Positions 45,792 through 54,315 of a stretch of DNA of 64,000 bases are shown here, piece after piece. The notes under the pieces were generated by a model. That model was given only the letters and a program-made list of their open reading frames with translations. It made no database searches and was not told where the DNA came from. A program made the position numbers and the translations under genes. This stretch comes from Alphaproteobacteria bacterium (lineage in GTDB: Bacteria > Pseudomonadota > Alphaproteobacteria > Caulobacterales > Hyphomonadaceae), in the NCBI GenBank assembly GCA_018969425.1, contig JAGWYJ010000001.1, positions 124,001 through 188,000 on the forward strand, written 5' to 3'. Position 1 is the stretch's first letter. Each line of letters opens with the position of its first letter.

Positions 45792-45944
45792 AGTCTTCCT
45801 CTCCTCAAACGGGTCGCCCCGTGTCTATCACCCGCCGCTATGAGACTTCTGTTATTGTCTCAACCGGCCAGTTTCCAAAAAACCACACTAGTCGATAGCG
45901 CCAGAACTTCCACCCCAATCAATCGGGGAGAACTCTCAGTCCGA

Positions 45945-46595
45945 TCAGTCCTCCAGCTCCCACACAATCGTGAGCTGATGCGGCGGGTCGCAGAAGGCCA
46001 CCGACTTACCGGTCGAATCCTTGGCGGGATCAAGCCGGGTCCGGGGAAGCCCCTTCACGGTCGCCTCGTCGAGACGGGGGAAGCCGCTCGACTTCAGCAG
46101 CTGAACGTTTGTCATTCGGCCGGTCGCATCGACACACACCGAAACCGTCACTTCGCCCTCTTCCTTCGCCCTCTGTGACGCAGGGGGGTATTCAGGCTTT
46201 TCGAAGCGTCGGCCGACCGACGGCCGAGACACGATCGTCACAACGGGCGCCGGCGGAGGCGCAGGACGAACCACCGGCGGGGGAGCCGGCCTGGCCACCT
46301 GCTGAACCTGCGTGATCGCAGTGGGCGGCGGCGGGGTATCGAACACGAATTCAGGCAGGATGACCTGCGGAGGCGGAGGCGGCAACTCGACGTCCACCGG
46401 CGGCGGCGGCGGCGGCTCCTCGTCAGGCGTTTCCGGTTCCTCGATGATCACCACTTCGGTCTCGGTCAGCTTGTTGACGATCTGCATGCCCAGACCCGTC
46501 GCGAGACCATATCCCACAAGGGCATTGATCAGGATCACAGCGCCGATCCCGACATAACGAGTAGTCTTAGGTGGCTGCTTAGTCGCGTAATACAT
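45945..46595 (-). CDS. tonB: TonB energy transducer
   Basis: A 216-aa inner-membrane-anchored protein. The single N-terminal helix is IGAVILINALVGYGLATGL (about 17-35). A Glu/Pro-rich periplasmic linker (EEPETPDEEPPPPPP and ARPAPPPVVRPAPPP) spans about 50-125. The C-terminal TonB domain contains EYPPASQRAKEEGEVTVSVCVD and LKSSGFPRLDEATVKGL. It carries energy from ExbBD to outer-membrane receptors. I chose the ATG at 46595 with AGAGACAG upstream; the frame extends to 46664. It heads the minus-strand operon, 153 bases before exbB. Confidence 0.91.
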   Translation of the reverse strand: MYYATKQPPKTTRYVGIGAVILINALVGYGLATGLGMQIVNKLTETEVVIIEEPETPDEEPPPPPPVDVELPPPPPQVILPEFVFDTPPPPTAITQVQQVARPAPPPVVRPAPPPAPVVTIVSRPSVGRRFEKPEYPPASQRAKEEGEVTVSVCVDATGRMTNVQLLKSSGFPRLDEATVKGLPRTRLDPAKDSTGKSVAFCDPPHQLTIVWELED

Positions 46596-46962
46596 CTGTC
46601 TCTCGCTCTCGACGCCCCTAGGTTCACTTCCCCGGCCTTTGGCCTGACGGAACGTGAAGTACAAAATTTATGCCTTCGTTTTGGCCTAAGCGCCAGCCTC
46701 GGAATTGTGAATTTTACAGCACAGCGCGCGCACAACCTCACCAATCCCACAATGGAGACCAGCGTTGCGGCCGGGGTCTTGAACGCGATGGTCCGTTTCG
46801 GATCTATCGCATACGTCGAGGTTGGAGCCGACGACCCTCTGTTACTTCGCGATATGCTTTCCCAAGTCAGCCTTTGTCAACGCAAGGCTAACGACGGCGC
46901 CAAAACTTTATCTCCCTGAATCAACGCTTTTCCCTCTGGCGCCTAAATGTCGCGGCGCCGGA
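46596..46962. other. Long upstream region of the tonB operon
   Basis: 367 bases between tonB and the symporter gene. It contains the candidate promoter above and, near 46629-46645, a GGCC-rich palindromic stretch. Short open frames on the plus strand (e.g. 46707-46919) lack ribosome-binding sites and protein-like composition. Much of it may be an untranslated leader. Confidence 0.45.
46852..46880 (-). promoter_or_regulatory. Candidate sigma-70 promoter of the tonB operon
   Basis: On the minus strand TTGACA (46880-46875) is followed after exactly 17 bases by GCATAT (46857-46852). This would start transcription near 46845 and leave a leader of about 250 bases before tonB. No Fur-box-like palindrome was clear next to it. 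Confidence 0.5.
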
Positions 46963-48213
46963 TTAGAGAATGTGGGGCTCGGGGTCCTTCGTCTGACCGT
47001 CCAAAAGGCCCTCCCACTTTGCGATCACAGCGCAGGCTATGGAGTTGCCGATCACATTCGTCGCGGTCCGGCCCATATCCATGAAGGCGTCCACGGCCAG
47101 CACCAGGGCGATCGCCTCAGTTGGGAGGCCGAAGGCCGGCAATGTCGCGGAAATCACCACCAGAGACGCGCGCGGCACCCCCGCAATACCTTTGGAAGTA
47201 ACCATCAGGAGCAAAAGCATAAGGATTTGCTGACTGATGGAAATCTCAATTCCCATGGCCTGCGCGATGAACAATGTCGCGAAGGTGCAGTACATCATCG
47301 ATCCGTCGAGATTGAAGGAGTATCCCAGCGGCAGCACGAATGAAACGACGCGATTGGGGACCCCAAATTTCTCGAGCTGCTCGAGAAGTTTAGGATAGGC
47401 GGCTTCAGAACTCGCTGTCGAGAATGCGAGCAGACCCGGCTCTCGCACCATCGCCAGAAGACGGAAGACCTTGGGTCCAAGTACGATAAAACCAGCGAGT
47501 ATCAACAATCCCCAAAGAACGCCCAATGCGATGAAGAACGAGCCGACCAGCCGGCCGTAATCGGCGATGACCGACAGGCCCTGAACCGAGACCACGACCG
47601 CCAAAGCTGCGAAAACCGCCGCCGGCGCGGTCGCCATGACATAACCCGTGATCTTCAGCATCACCTGCGCCGACTGTTCGAGAAGTTCGGTCACACGGGC
47701 TGTTCTCGCCCCTAGGGCCTGCAGCGCCACTCCGAGGAAGAGCGAAAAGACGACAATCTGCAGAATTTCGTTGCGCGCCATGGCGTCTGCAATCGAGACG
47801 GGAAAAACGTGCGTCATGAACTCCTTGAGAGAGAAATTCGTTTCAGGCAGGGACGCGCCTGCCGCAACCTGAGCCATCGAAGGGTCGAACCCCACTCCGG
47901 GCTGGAGCACGTTCACCATAATGAGACCCAGCCCCAGGGAGATCACCGACGCCGTCAGGAACCAGGCCATTGTCCGAAAGCCGATCCGCCCGAGACTTCC
48001 TCCGCCAAGATGAGCAATACCCACCGAGAGGGTCGTCAGGACCAGCGGGGCGATGATCATCTTGATCATGCGCAGGAAAACGTCCGAGATGATCTTCAGG
48101 TAACCTGCGATTTCAGCAGCCATTTCCGGCGTCTGGGTCTGATGAACCAGAGCGCCGACGGCGACGCCCAGCACCATTGCAGCCAAAATGCTTATGAAAA
48201 TCAGCCTGTTCAT
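46963..48213 (-). CDS. Dicarboxylate/amino acid:cation symporter (DAACS family)
   Basis: A 416-aa secondary transporter of the GltP/DctA type that imports glutamate, aspartate or C4-dicarboxylates with Na+ or H+. Hallmarks: FLRMIKMIIAPLVLTTLSVGI, the re-entrant loop FSTASSEAAYPKLLEQL, GYSFNLDGSMMYCTFATLFIAQ with the NMDGT-like motif as NLDGS, and AVDAFMDMGRTATNVIGNS with the substrate-binding Asp/Arg/Asn. Whether glutamate or dicarboxylate is preferred is not clear. It lies downstream of nothing on its strand and upstream of the tonB promoter region. Confidence 0.92.
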   Translation of the reverse strand: MNRLIFISILAAMVLGVAVGALVHQTQTPEMAAEIAGYLKIISDVFLRMIKMIIAPLVLTTLSVGIAHLGGGSLGRIGFRTMAWFLTASVISLGLGLIMVNVLQPGVGFDPSMAQVAAGASLPETNFSLKEFMTHVFPVSIADAMARNEILQIVVFSLFLGVALQALGARTARVTELLEQSAQVMLKITGYVMATAPAAVFAALAVVVSVQGLSVIADYGRLVGSFFIALGVLWGLLILAGFIVLGPKVFRLLAMVREPGLLAFSTASSEAAYPKLLEQLEKFGVPNRVVSFVLPLGYSFNLDGSMMYCTFATLFIAQAMGIEISISQQILMLLLLMVTSKGIAGVPRASLVVISATLPAFGLPTEAIALVLAVDAFMDMGRTATNVIGNSIACAVIAKWEGLLDGQTKDPEPHIL

Positions 48214-48549
48214 CTGGCGCTCTCCCTCGTGCCTCTCCTTTCATAGCACGCGTCGCCTGCCTGAACACCTTCAGTGCGTCCCCGAATAAAGGCCCCCATC
48301 CGGTGAGATGCGCAGGCGGAATAAGCGCGGCGATCGGGCTGTAGCCGCCGATGAGAGGCGGACGCCCGCAGATAAATAAAAAGTGATCAGGTCCCGGGTG
48401 GGATCGTCCGGCCAGCCGGTCAAAACCCGCCCCTGAGGGGCATGGACTGCGCGAGCGGTGGACAGCCGCCGCCTAAGATGGTGATGATCGCGTCAGGGCG
48501 GCAGCCGCGAGGAGCGGGACGACCGGCCGCATGAAAGGGTCCCAGCTCC
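48214..48549. other. Divergent gap between symporter and dipeptidase genes
   Basis: 336 bases with no supported gene. An A/T-rich patch near 48371-48385 could belong to a promoter for the dipeptidase, but I cannot define hexamers. A short CCCC-TGA-GGGG inverted repeat lies near 48430. Confidence 0.4.
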
Positions 48550-49815
48550 ATGATCAAAAGCCGCTCCGTCTCTCGCCTCGCCCTGACCTTCGCGCTGGCG
48601 GCCGCCTCATCGGCTTGCGCGTCCATGGAGCCGTCCGTCTCCCAAGGAGCCGCCGGGACTGGCTACATGGCGGTGCACCGCCGCGCCCTGACGCTCGACA
48701 CTCATCTCGACACGCCTGCCAATCTGGTGTCTCCGCGCGGCTTCGACATAACCAAGCGCTACAATACCGACCGAGAGGGATATCAGGTCGATCTGCCACG
48801 CATGAACGAGGGCGGTCTCGATGGCGGCTTCTGGGCGATCTACACGCCGCAAGGACCGCTGACGCCAGAGGCCTACGCCAAGGTCCGCGACACCGCCCTC
48901 CTCCGGTCGGCGGCCATCCGCGAGATGGCCGCGCGTCATGCGGACGCATTCGCACTCGCCCTCCGGGCGGACGATGCGGCGCGGATCGACGCCGAGGGCC
49001 GAAAGATCGTTTTCCAGTCGATCGAGAACTCCTACCCGCTGGGCGAGGACATCTCGATGGTCGAGACATTTTACAAGCTCGGCGTGCGCATGATCGGGCC
49101 CGTCCATAATGGCAACAACCAGTTCGCAGACAGCACGAACGACGCATCCGGACCTCGCTGGAACGGACTGAGCCCTCTCGGGATCCAGCTGGTCAAAGAA
49201 GCCAACCGGCTTGGAATGGTGCTCGACGGAAGTCATGCGTCCGACGTGGCCATCGCACAGCTGATCGACCTGTCGGCGACACCGATCATTCTCTCCCACC
49301 ATGGCGCTGATGGTCCCTATCAGCATCCGCGCAATGCGCCTGATGAGCTTCTGAAGAAACTCGCCGCCAAGGGAGGGGTCATTCAGATGAACGCCCTCGG
49401 GAGCTTCATCAAACCTCTCCAGCAATCTCCGGAGCGACAGGCGGCGCTCGCCGCTCTTCGCGATCGCTGGGGAGCGATCGACGACCTGCCGGCGGACAAG
49501 TATGACGCCTTTCTCGATGAACGTCTGGCCATCGATGCCCGGTTTCCCGAGGCCCGGGCGGAATTCTCAGACTACATGGACCAGTTCCTCTACACCCTCA
49601 AACTGATCGGTCCGGAGCATGTCGGCGTCGGCGCTGACTGGGACGGGGGCGGCGGCGTCAACGGTATGCGAGATGTTTCTCAGCTCCCCCGGATCACGGA
49701 ACGCCTTCTTGCCGAGGGTTATACGGAGGCCGACCTGAAGAACATCTGGGGCGGGAACGTCCTAAGGGTGCTGCGCGCCGCAGAGGCTCACGCCGCCGCC
49801 ACCGCCGGCCGTTGA
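48550..49815 (+). CDS. Membrane dipeptidase (renal dipeptidase family, M19), exported
   Basis: A 421-aa zinc dipeptidase. The signal peptide ends at a lipobox-like SSACASM (Cys23). The metal site begins with LDTHLDTP (HxD), and later ligands are in the FQSIENSYPLG (Glu) and ILSHHGADG (His) segments. DGSHASD and HVGVGADWDGGGGV are conserved. M19 enzymes split dipeptides, including those with a D-residue, so it may recycle peptides outside the inner membrane. A decayed M20 fragment lies directly behind it on the opposite strand. Confidence 0.92.
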   Translation: MIKSRSVSRLALTFALAAASSACASMEPSVSQGAAGTGYMAVHRRALTLDTHLDTPANLVSPRGFDITKRYNTDREGYQVDLPRMNEGGLDGGFWAIYTPQGPLTPEAYAKVRDTALLRSAAIREMAARHADAFALALRADDAARIDAEGRKIVFQSIENSYPLGEDISMVETFYKLGVRMIGPVHNGNNQFADSTNDASGPRWNGLSPLGIQLVKEANRLGMVLDGSHASDVAIAQLIDLSATPIILSHHGADGPYQHPRNAPDELLKKLAAKGGVIQMNALGSFIKPLQQSPERQAALAALRDRWGAIDDLPADKYDAFLDERLAIDARFPEARAEFSDYMDQFLYTLKLIGPEHVGVGADWDGGGGVNGMRDVSQLPRITERLLAEGYTEADLKNIWGGNVLRVLRAAEAHAAATAGR

Positions 49816-49820
49816 GGACC

Positions 49821-49955
49821 AAAGGACCGACTTCGACAGGATCCGTCAGCGTCCGAAAATGAAGGACCGCCCCCCCTCATCGAGGAACTTCCGGCCTTCA
49901 TAAAAGGATCTGACGCAGATCTTGTCGTTCAGACCGTGATCGTGGCTCTCCCCAG
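49821..49955. repeat. Direct repeat, copy 1 (extra copy of the M20 gene 3' end)
   Basis: Aligns without gaps to 51279-51413. By hand count about 115 of 135 bases match (about 85%). Similarity fades upstream of 49815. It includes the last 33 or so codons of the M20 peptidase gene plus about 25 bases of its 3' flank. Confidence 0.9.
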
Positions 49956-49980
49956 ATTGGAATGATGAGGGGATGGCGTG
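49846..49980 (-). pseudogene. C-terminal remnant of an M20 peptidase
   Basis: Read on the minus strand this ends in HDHGLNDKICVRSFYEGRKF, then LDEGGRSFIFGR and TGA (49848-49846). The intact M20 protein at 51304-52716 ends NNHGLNEKIRVKSLYEGREF, LDEVVRSYIFGR and stop. No internal stop breaks these roughly 35 codons, and FQSGES just upstream also recalls FSLPGEN. Everything N-terminal is missing: the next gene upstream on this strand is an SDR. There is no start codon context, so it is a gene fragment, not a functional CDS. Confidence 0.85.
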
Positions 49981-50007
49981 ATCGATCCGGGCGTACGTCT
50001 TGAGCGC

Positions 50008-50835
50008 TCAGTCGGCGATGACAGGCGTTTGCGACACTGCCTCCGAAGGCCGCTCACGCAATCCCAACTGCAAAAGCGCGTCCGCTACGCCCTGATATCT
50101 TGGCCTCATATCCTCGCAGATATGGGCGTGCGTCGGAATATAGAAGAGCCCGAGGTCCATCCCCTTGAGCGCAATCTCAGCGCAGCGTTCCGGCGTGATC
50201 AGACCCAGAGATGCAGGCGCCATCCTCGGGTCGGGCAAACCCCTGGCTATCAGGGGCGTATAAACAGCGCCGGGCAACAGCACATGGACATCGAGCGTGT
50301 CCTGGCACTCGTCGCGCAACCATTCCGCCAGGATCAGGATCGCGTGTTTTGCGGCGCCATAGAGCCCCAGCCCTCTGCCCTTCACCGCCGCCGGGAGAGA
50401 GAGTGAGTTCTCCGAGCCTGTAATCATCAGCCGGCCACGCGTCCCACCGGGTTCCAGCGCTCGAAGATAGGCCTGCACGATGCGGACGGAGGCGAAGCAG
50501 TTCACTTCGAACAGGCGCTGAGCCTGTATCCCCAGGGGCTCGTTCTTGATCTTTTTGTAATGGCCGATGCCGGCGTTTGAGCATACGAGGTCCAGCCTTT
50601 GGCGCCAGGCGAACGCCTCCCTGACCGCCATATCGGCGGCGTCTGGCTCCGCGAGGTCACATACGACCCCGCGCGCCCTGTCGCCAAACTCCGCCACTGC
50701 CGCATCGACCTTCGTTGACTCAAGATCAGCGATCACAACATAAGCGCCTCGATCAACCAGCGCCTGTGCAATAGCTTTGCCGATTCCTGATGCTCCTCCC
50801 GTGACAAGCGCCGTTGTCTGTTCATGCGAGATCAT
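50008..50835 (-). CDS. SDR-family oxidoreductase
   Basis: A classical SDR of 275 aa. Cofactor loop TGGASGIGKAIAQAL (about 13-27), acidic IADLES favouring NAD(H), NAG at CSNAGIGHY, the catalytic Ser in ITGSENSLSLP, and the Tyr/Lys pair in GLYGAAKHAIL. The substrate is unknown. GGAG precedes the ATG at 50835. It lies between the two direct repeats that carry the M20 C-terminus, so it may have arrived, or been bracketed, by the same rearrangement. Confidence 0.88.
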   Translation of the reverse strand: MISHEQTTALVTGGASGIGKAIAQALVDRGAYVVIADLESTKVDAAVAEFGDRARGVVCDLAEPDAADMAVREAFAWRQRLDLVCSNAGIGHYKKIKNEPLGIQAQRLFEVNCFASVRIVQAYLRALEPGGTRGRLMITGSENSLSLPAAVKGRGLGLYGAAKHAILILAEWLRDECQDTLDVHVLLPGAVYTPLIARGLPDPRMAPASLGLITPERCAEIALKGMDLGLFYIPTHAHICEDMRPRYQGVADALLQLGLRERPSEAVSQTPVIAD

Positions 50836-51033
50836 GTGTTCTCCGCCATTTAACTAACCAGGCATATCATCCGCTTCCGGCATGCTTACTCAGGCCTTAC
50901 CGTTGATGCAGACCCGCCTGCCAGGACCGGCATTCGCCGAATTCGCCGATCTTGTCCGGACCAAACATTTCATAACGGAAGTCATCGAGCCTACCCGTCT
51001 TCGTTGAGGATCTCCATCAAGCAGGGTTGTCGC
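50836..51033. other. Gap with a 41-codon open frame
   Basis: A plus-strand frame at 50882-51007 begins MLTQALPLMQTRLPGPAF and ends with EVIEPTRLR. It has no ribosome-binding site and no family I recognise. It may be another gene fragment or chance. Confidence 0.25.
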
Positions 51034-51278
51034 ATGCGCCGCATATCGGCTTTCGCCTTGGCGATCAGTCTCGCTGCCTGCGCCAATTCCCAACGGGAAA
51101 ACCCGCAGATTTTGTCATGGTGACGTCACGTATCTTCACCTCGGGTTGGGAACGCCCTTGGGCGCAGGCCGCGGCGGATGAAGGGCGGATCGTCGCCGTG
51201 GGAGCGAACGCCACGATTTCCAGTCTGGTTTGAGGTGAAGAGCGAACCGTCGAGGCGGGTGGCAGGCTGCTGAGACCC
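51034..51278 (+). pseudogene. N-terminal remnant of an amidohydrolase (YtcJ-like), frameshifted
   Basis: The first frame from ATG 51034 gives a lipoprotein signal (MRRISAFALAISLAACANSQ) and stops at 51121. A second frame carries ADFVMVTSRIFTSGWERPWA, then DEGRIVAVGANATISSL, a TGA, and further on in the same frame RTVEAGGRLL. This is the standard N-terminal pattern of amidohydrolase family 3 proteins (xxxRIFTxDPxRPWAxAxxxxxGRIVAVG...VDAGGRLLxPG). It has at least one frameshift and one in-frame stop. All of the catalytic domain is absent, and homology ends exactly where the repeat shared with 49821 begins. Confidence 0.82.
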
Positions 51279-51413
51279 AAAGGACCGACTTCGACGGGAT
51301 TCCTCACCGCCCGAAAATATAGGACCGGACCACCTCATCGAGGAACTCCCGGCCTTCATAAAGGGATTTGACGCGGATCTTCTCGTTCAAACCGTGATTA
51401 TTGTTCTCCCCAG
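51279..51413. repeat. Direct repeat, copy 2 (3' end of the intact M20 gene)
   Basis: Partner of 49821-49955, same orientation. It spans the last codons of the M20 peptidase gene (stop at 51304-51306) and 25 bases beyond. The two copies bracket about 1.3 kb holding the SDR gene and the amidohydrolase remnant. Confidence 0.9.
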
Positions 51414-52716
51414 GCAGAGAGAACATTCCGCTCATGCCGTAAGTCGCAATACCGGCATTCATAAGAAACCTCCCATCCGTCGCCCCAGCGGTCAGGGAGG
51501 GCGCAATCACAGCCCCGGGCCATATGCGGGAGGCGGCTTTTCGGACGGGAGCCATGATTTCTTCTGTAAGCGCGGGAGCAGAGGAGCCTTCACGCAATCT
51601 CTCAACGGCAACCGCGACCTGAGGGTCCGCCACAGCGCCCTCGAGCGCCGCCTTGACCTGTTCGGCCGTTGTCCCCTGCATGATGCGACACGACAGAACG
51701 GCGCGGGCGCGCTGCGGCAGGGCGTTCGGAGCGTGCCCCGCCTCGAGCTGAGTGGCGACACAGGTCGTCCTCAACATCGCGTTATAGGAGGGATCGGCGG
51801 TGAGAACCTTCAAGGCTGCGGCGTCGGCGGGGTCCTTCCCGACCGCTGTCATCGCAGATCCCAGTCCGCCCCCCACGATCGGACCTATCCGCTCAAAGTA
51901 GGTCCTGGTCACGGGAGTGACCTCGACGGGAAACTGGAAGCCTTCGACACGCTTCAGGGCCTCAGCCAGCCGATAGATCGCATTGTCAGGGACCGGACGC
52001 GAGGAATGTCCGCCCGGATTGACGACCTCTAAGGTGAAGACCTGATGGATCTTCTCACCGGCCTGTATATTGAGGGCCAGGGGCTTTCCCGACGGGCCCA
52101 GCAAACCGCCCGCTCCTTCGTTTATGGCGAAGGCGGCGTCGATGAGATCGCGATCGGTCTTCAGAATGTATTCCACGCCATTGACCCGACCCGATGTCTC
52201 CTCCCCACAGGTGAGAGCCATCTTCAGAGTTCTGCGGGGCCGAGCGCCCTCACGCTTGAGACGGACCATAAGATCAAGAAAAACGGCCGCCATCGACTTG
52301 TCGTCAGACGCGCCCCGGCCAAAGAAAAATCCCTCCTCCTCAATCAGAGTGAAGGGATCGCGAACCCAGTCCGCGCGACGGGCATCCACCACGTCGATAT
52401 GAGCCAGAATGAGGACGGCCTTGGCCGACGGGTCGCTTCCCTCAATTCGCGCGACCAGATTCCCGTCGTCCGGCGCACCTGTCGGGATCACAAGGCGCGC
52501 GTCCCTCCCGCTGTAACCCGCCTCCTGCAGCCGCTTGAGCCCGGCCTCGACCAGCCGCGTGCATGAGCCGCTGGAGGGTGAGGTGTCGATCTCGACCATC
52601 TCCTCATAGATGTCGCGAAACGACATCCGATCCGCTTCTCGCGTCTGTGCGAAAGCGGGAGACGCCGCCAGGCTTCCCAGCAAGAATGCCAGACACGTCA
52701 GCTTTTCAAAACGCAT
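51304..52716 (-). CDS. M20-family metallopeptidase, exported
   Basis: A 470-aa zinc peptidase with a signal peptide (FLLGSLAASPAFAQ). Motifs: metal ligand His in LILAHIDVVDARRADWVRDPF; bridging Asp in FFFGRGASDDKSM; catalytic Glu pair in LTCGEETSG; the lid-domain His in VNPGGHSSRPVPDNA; and the last metal His in ENNNHGLNE. Family members are dipeptidases, carboxypeptidases or acylases; the exact substrate is unknown. The ATG at 52716 follows GGAAG; a TTG 18 bases upstream is also in frame. Its 3' end is duplicated as a remnant at 49846. Confidence 0.92.
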   Translation of the reverse strand: MRFEKLTCLAFLLGSLAASPAFAQTREADRMSFRDIYEEMVEIDTSPSSGSCTRLVEAGLKRLQEAGYSGRDARLVIPTGAPDDGNLVARIEGSDPSAKAVLILAHIDVVDARRADWVRDPFTLIEEEGFFFGRGASDDKSMAAVFLDLMVRLKREGARPRRTLKMALTCGEETSGRVNGVEYILKTDRDLIDAAFAINEGAGGLLGPSGKPLALNIQAGEKIHQVFTLEVVNPGGHSSRPVPDNAIYRLAEALKRVEGFQFPVEVTPVTRTYFERIGPIVGGGLGSAMTAVGKDPADAAALKVLTADPSYNAMLRTTCVATQLEAGHAPNALPQRARAVLSCRIMQGTTAEQVKAALEGAVADPQVAVAVERLREGSSAPALTEEIMAPVRKAASRIWPGAVIAPSLTAGATDGRFLMNAGIATYGMSGMFSLPGENNNHGLNEKIRVKSLYEGREFLDEVVRSYIFGR

Positions 52717-52882
52717 CGCAGTCTTCCGCTTCAAATGGCATGCGGGCCCTGCCCCGCATGCAAGGGACGGTCGGCCGGAGACGATTACGTGTCAAGCGAT
52801 CCGGGTTCAATATGATCCTTCGGGGTCGTATACTCTGCGGCGTTCACGACGTAGAGGTCAGAAGCATATCAGGAAGGGCGGG

Positions 52883-53944
52883 ATGATGAGGCGTGAATGC
52901 GATACGATTCGAAATCGCCCGAGGCGGATCGTGCCCTTAACGATCTGCTTCAGAGCTCTGGCTCTGGCTGGGCTTTGCGTCACCGCACTCAACGTCCAGA
53001 GCGCCGGGGCTGCCCCGCCGGCCTCGTCCGCTTGGTCGCCGCCCCGAAGCGCCGACGGGCGACCCGATCTCCAGGGCGTATGGACCAACTCCTCCATCAC
53101 CACCCTTGAGCGCACCGATCCGTCGCTGCCGTTGAAACTTTCGCACCAACAGGCTCAGCGACTTGAAGACTCCCGCGCGCGCCTCGAAGCGGCGGCAAAC
53201 GCCCCGACCAATCCTCAGGAAGGCGCCCCTGACGCCGGCGCTTCGGTCGGCGGGTATAATGCGTTCTGGCTGGATCGGGGATCAAGGGTCGGCGTCGTCA
53301 GGGGCGAGGCCCGTTCGTCGTGGATCGTCGAGCCGGAGAACGGCCGTATGCCGGTCTCAGAAGGCGGCGCTGCGCGGATACAGTCCATCCTCCAACGACG
53401 CGGAGAAGACGGTCCTGAGGGAATGAACCCTGCAGACCGCTGCCTCGTGGGCAGCCGAGGCTCCGGCGGCCCTCCCATGCTCAACAACATCTACAACAAC
53501 ACCTATCAGATCATTCAGACGGCCGATCACGTGGTGATCCTCGTCGAAATGATGCATGACGCCAGGATCATCCGCCTTAATCAGAACCACAAGGCGCCAG
53601 AACTCAAACAGTGGCTCGGGGACTCCATCGGGCGCTGGGAAGGCGACACTCTGATTGTTGAAACCCGGAACTGGAAGGAAGACCATGCGTCCTACGAACC
53701 GGTCGTTCTCTCCGACACGGCGTTGGTGACTGAACGCTTCACCCGAACGGGACCTTCTGAGATTCTTTATGAGTTCGCGGTTGACGATCCGCAGGTCTAT
53801 TCAAAACCGTGGCGAGGGGAAATGACGTTCACACCTGCCGGCGGGCCGGTCTTCGAATACGCATGTCACGAAGGCAACTACGCACTGCATGGCATTCTCT
53901 CAGGCGCCAGAGTTCTCGAAGGTCGCCTCAAGGTCCGCGAGTGA
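52883..53944 (+). CDS. Exported hypothetical protein of the 'DGRPDLQGVW' type
   Basis: A 353-aa protein with a signal peptide (ALALAGLCVTALNVQSAGAA). The mature N-terminus SADGRPDLQGVWTNSS is a motif I know from a large, uncharacterised family found in several copies in proteobacteria that degrade complex organics. Further conserved strings are NNTYQIIQTADHVVILVEMM, DSIGRWEGDTLIVET, TERFTRTGPSEILYEFAVDD and EYACHEGNYAL. It looks all-beta. The function is unknown. AGGAAGGGCGGG precedes ATG 52883. It is divergent from the M20 gene. Confidence 0.85.
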   Translation: MMRRECDTIRNRPRRIVPLTICFRALALAGLCVTALNVQSAGAAPPASSAWSPPRSADGRPDLQGVWTNSSITTLERTDPSLPLKLSHQQAQRLEDSRARLEAAANAPTNPQEGAPDAGASVGGYNAFWLDRGSRVGVVRGEARSSWIVEPENGRMPVSEGGAARIQSILQRRGEDGPEGMNPADRCLVGSRGSGGPPMLNNIYNNTYQIIQTADHVVILVEMMHDARIIRLNQNHKAPELKQWLGDSIGRWEGDTLIVETRNWKEDHASYEPVVLSDTALVTERFTRTGPSEILYEFAVDDPQVYSKPWRGEMTFTPAGGPVFEYACHEGNYALHGILSGARVLEGRLKVRE

Positions 53945-54028
53945 CGCGCCGCGATGCGCTTGCGCTGCCCGCGGGACCGCTGCATGTAGGTCGCCTAGAG
54001 ACTTAGAGACGTTTCAAAGGACCCGATC

Positions 54029-54238
54029 GTGGCGGACATCATCAATCTTCGATCGCGCCGGAAAGCCGCCGAGAGACAGAGACGTACCGATCTGGCGTCG
54101 GAGAACAGGATAAAATTCGGTCGGACCCGTGAAGAAAGGAAACGCGACCTGCTTGAGCGCTCGAATCACGAGAGAACTCTGGACGGAGCCCGCCGCGGCG
54201 ATCAAAAGCGCGACAACGAACCAGATTCTTCGACTTGA
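54029..54238 (+). CDS. DUF4169 family small basic protein
   Basis: A 69-aa strongly charged protein. MADIINLRSRRKAAERQRR, ENRIKFGRTREERKRD and ERTLDGAR match the DUF4169 pattern of alphaproteobacteria. It starts at a GTG with AAAGGA upstream. The C-terminal extension after TLDGAR is low-complexity. The function is unknown. In other genomes I associate it with a small ribbon-helix-helix partner near fumC; here the next gene is an Old Yellow Enzyme instead. Confidence 0.8.
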   Translation: MADIINLRSRRKAAERQRRTDLASENRIKFGRTREERKRDLLERSNHERTLDGARRGDQKRDNEPDSST

Positions 54239-54315
54239 CCCGCCCCCGGTTCAAGACCCATTGACGCCATCTCATCCCGCTTGCGGGACCTGTTCATCGT
54301 TACCCGAGGCCGATC

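Noticed and set aside
44871-46178. 435-aa plus-strand open frame
   Set aside because: Antisense to exbB and tonB, no ribosome-binding site, Arg/His-rich composition typical of shadows.
46707-46919. 70-aa open frame upstream of tonB
   Set aside because: No start signal and no protein-like pattern; overlaps the best promoter candidate.
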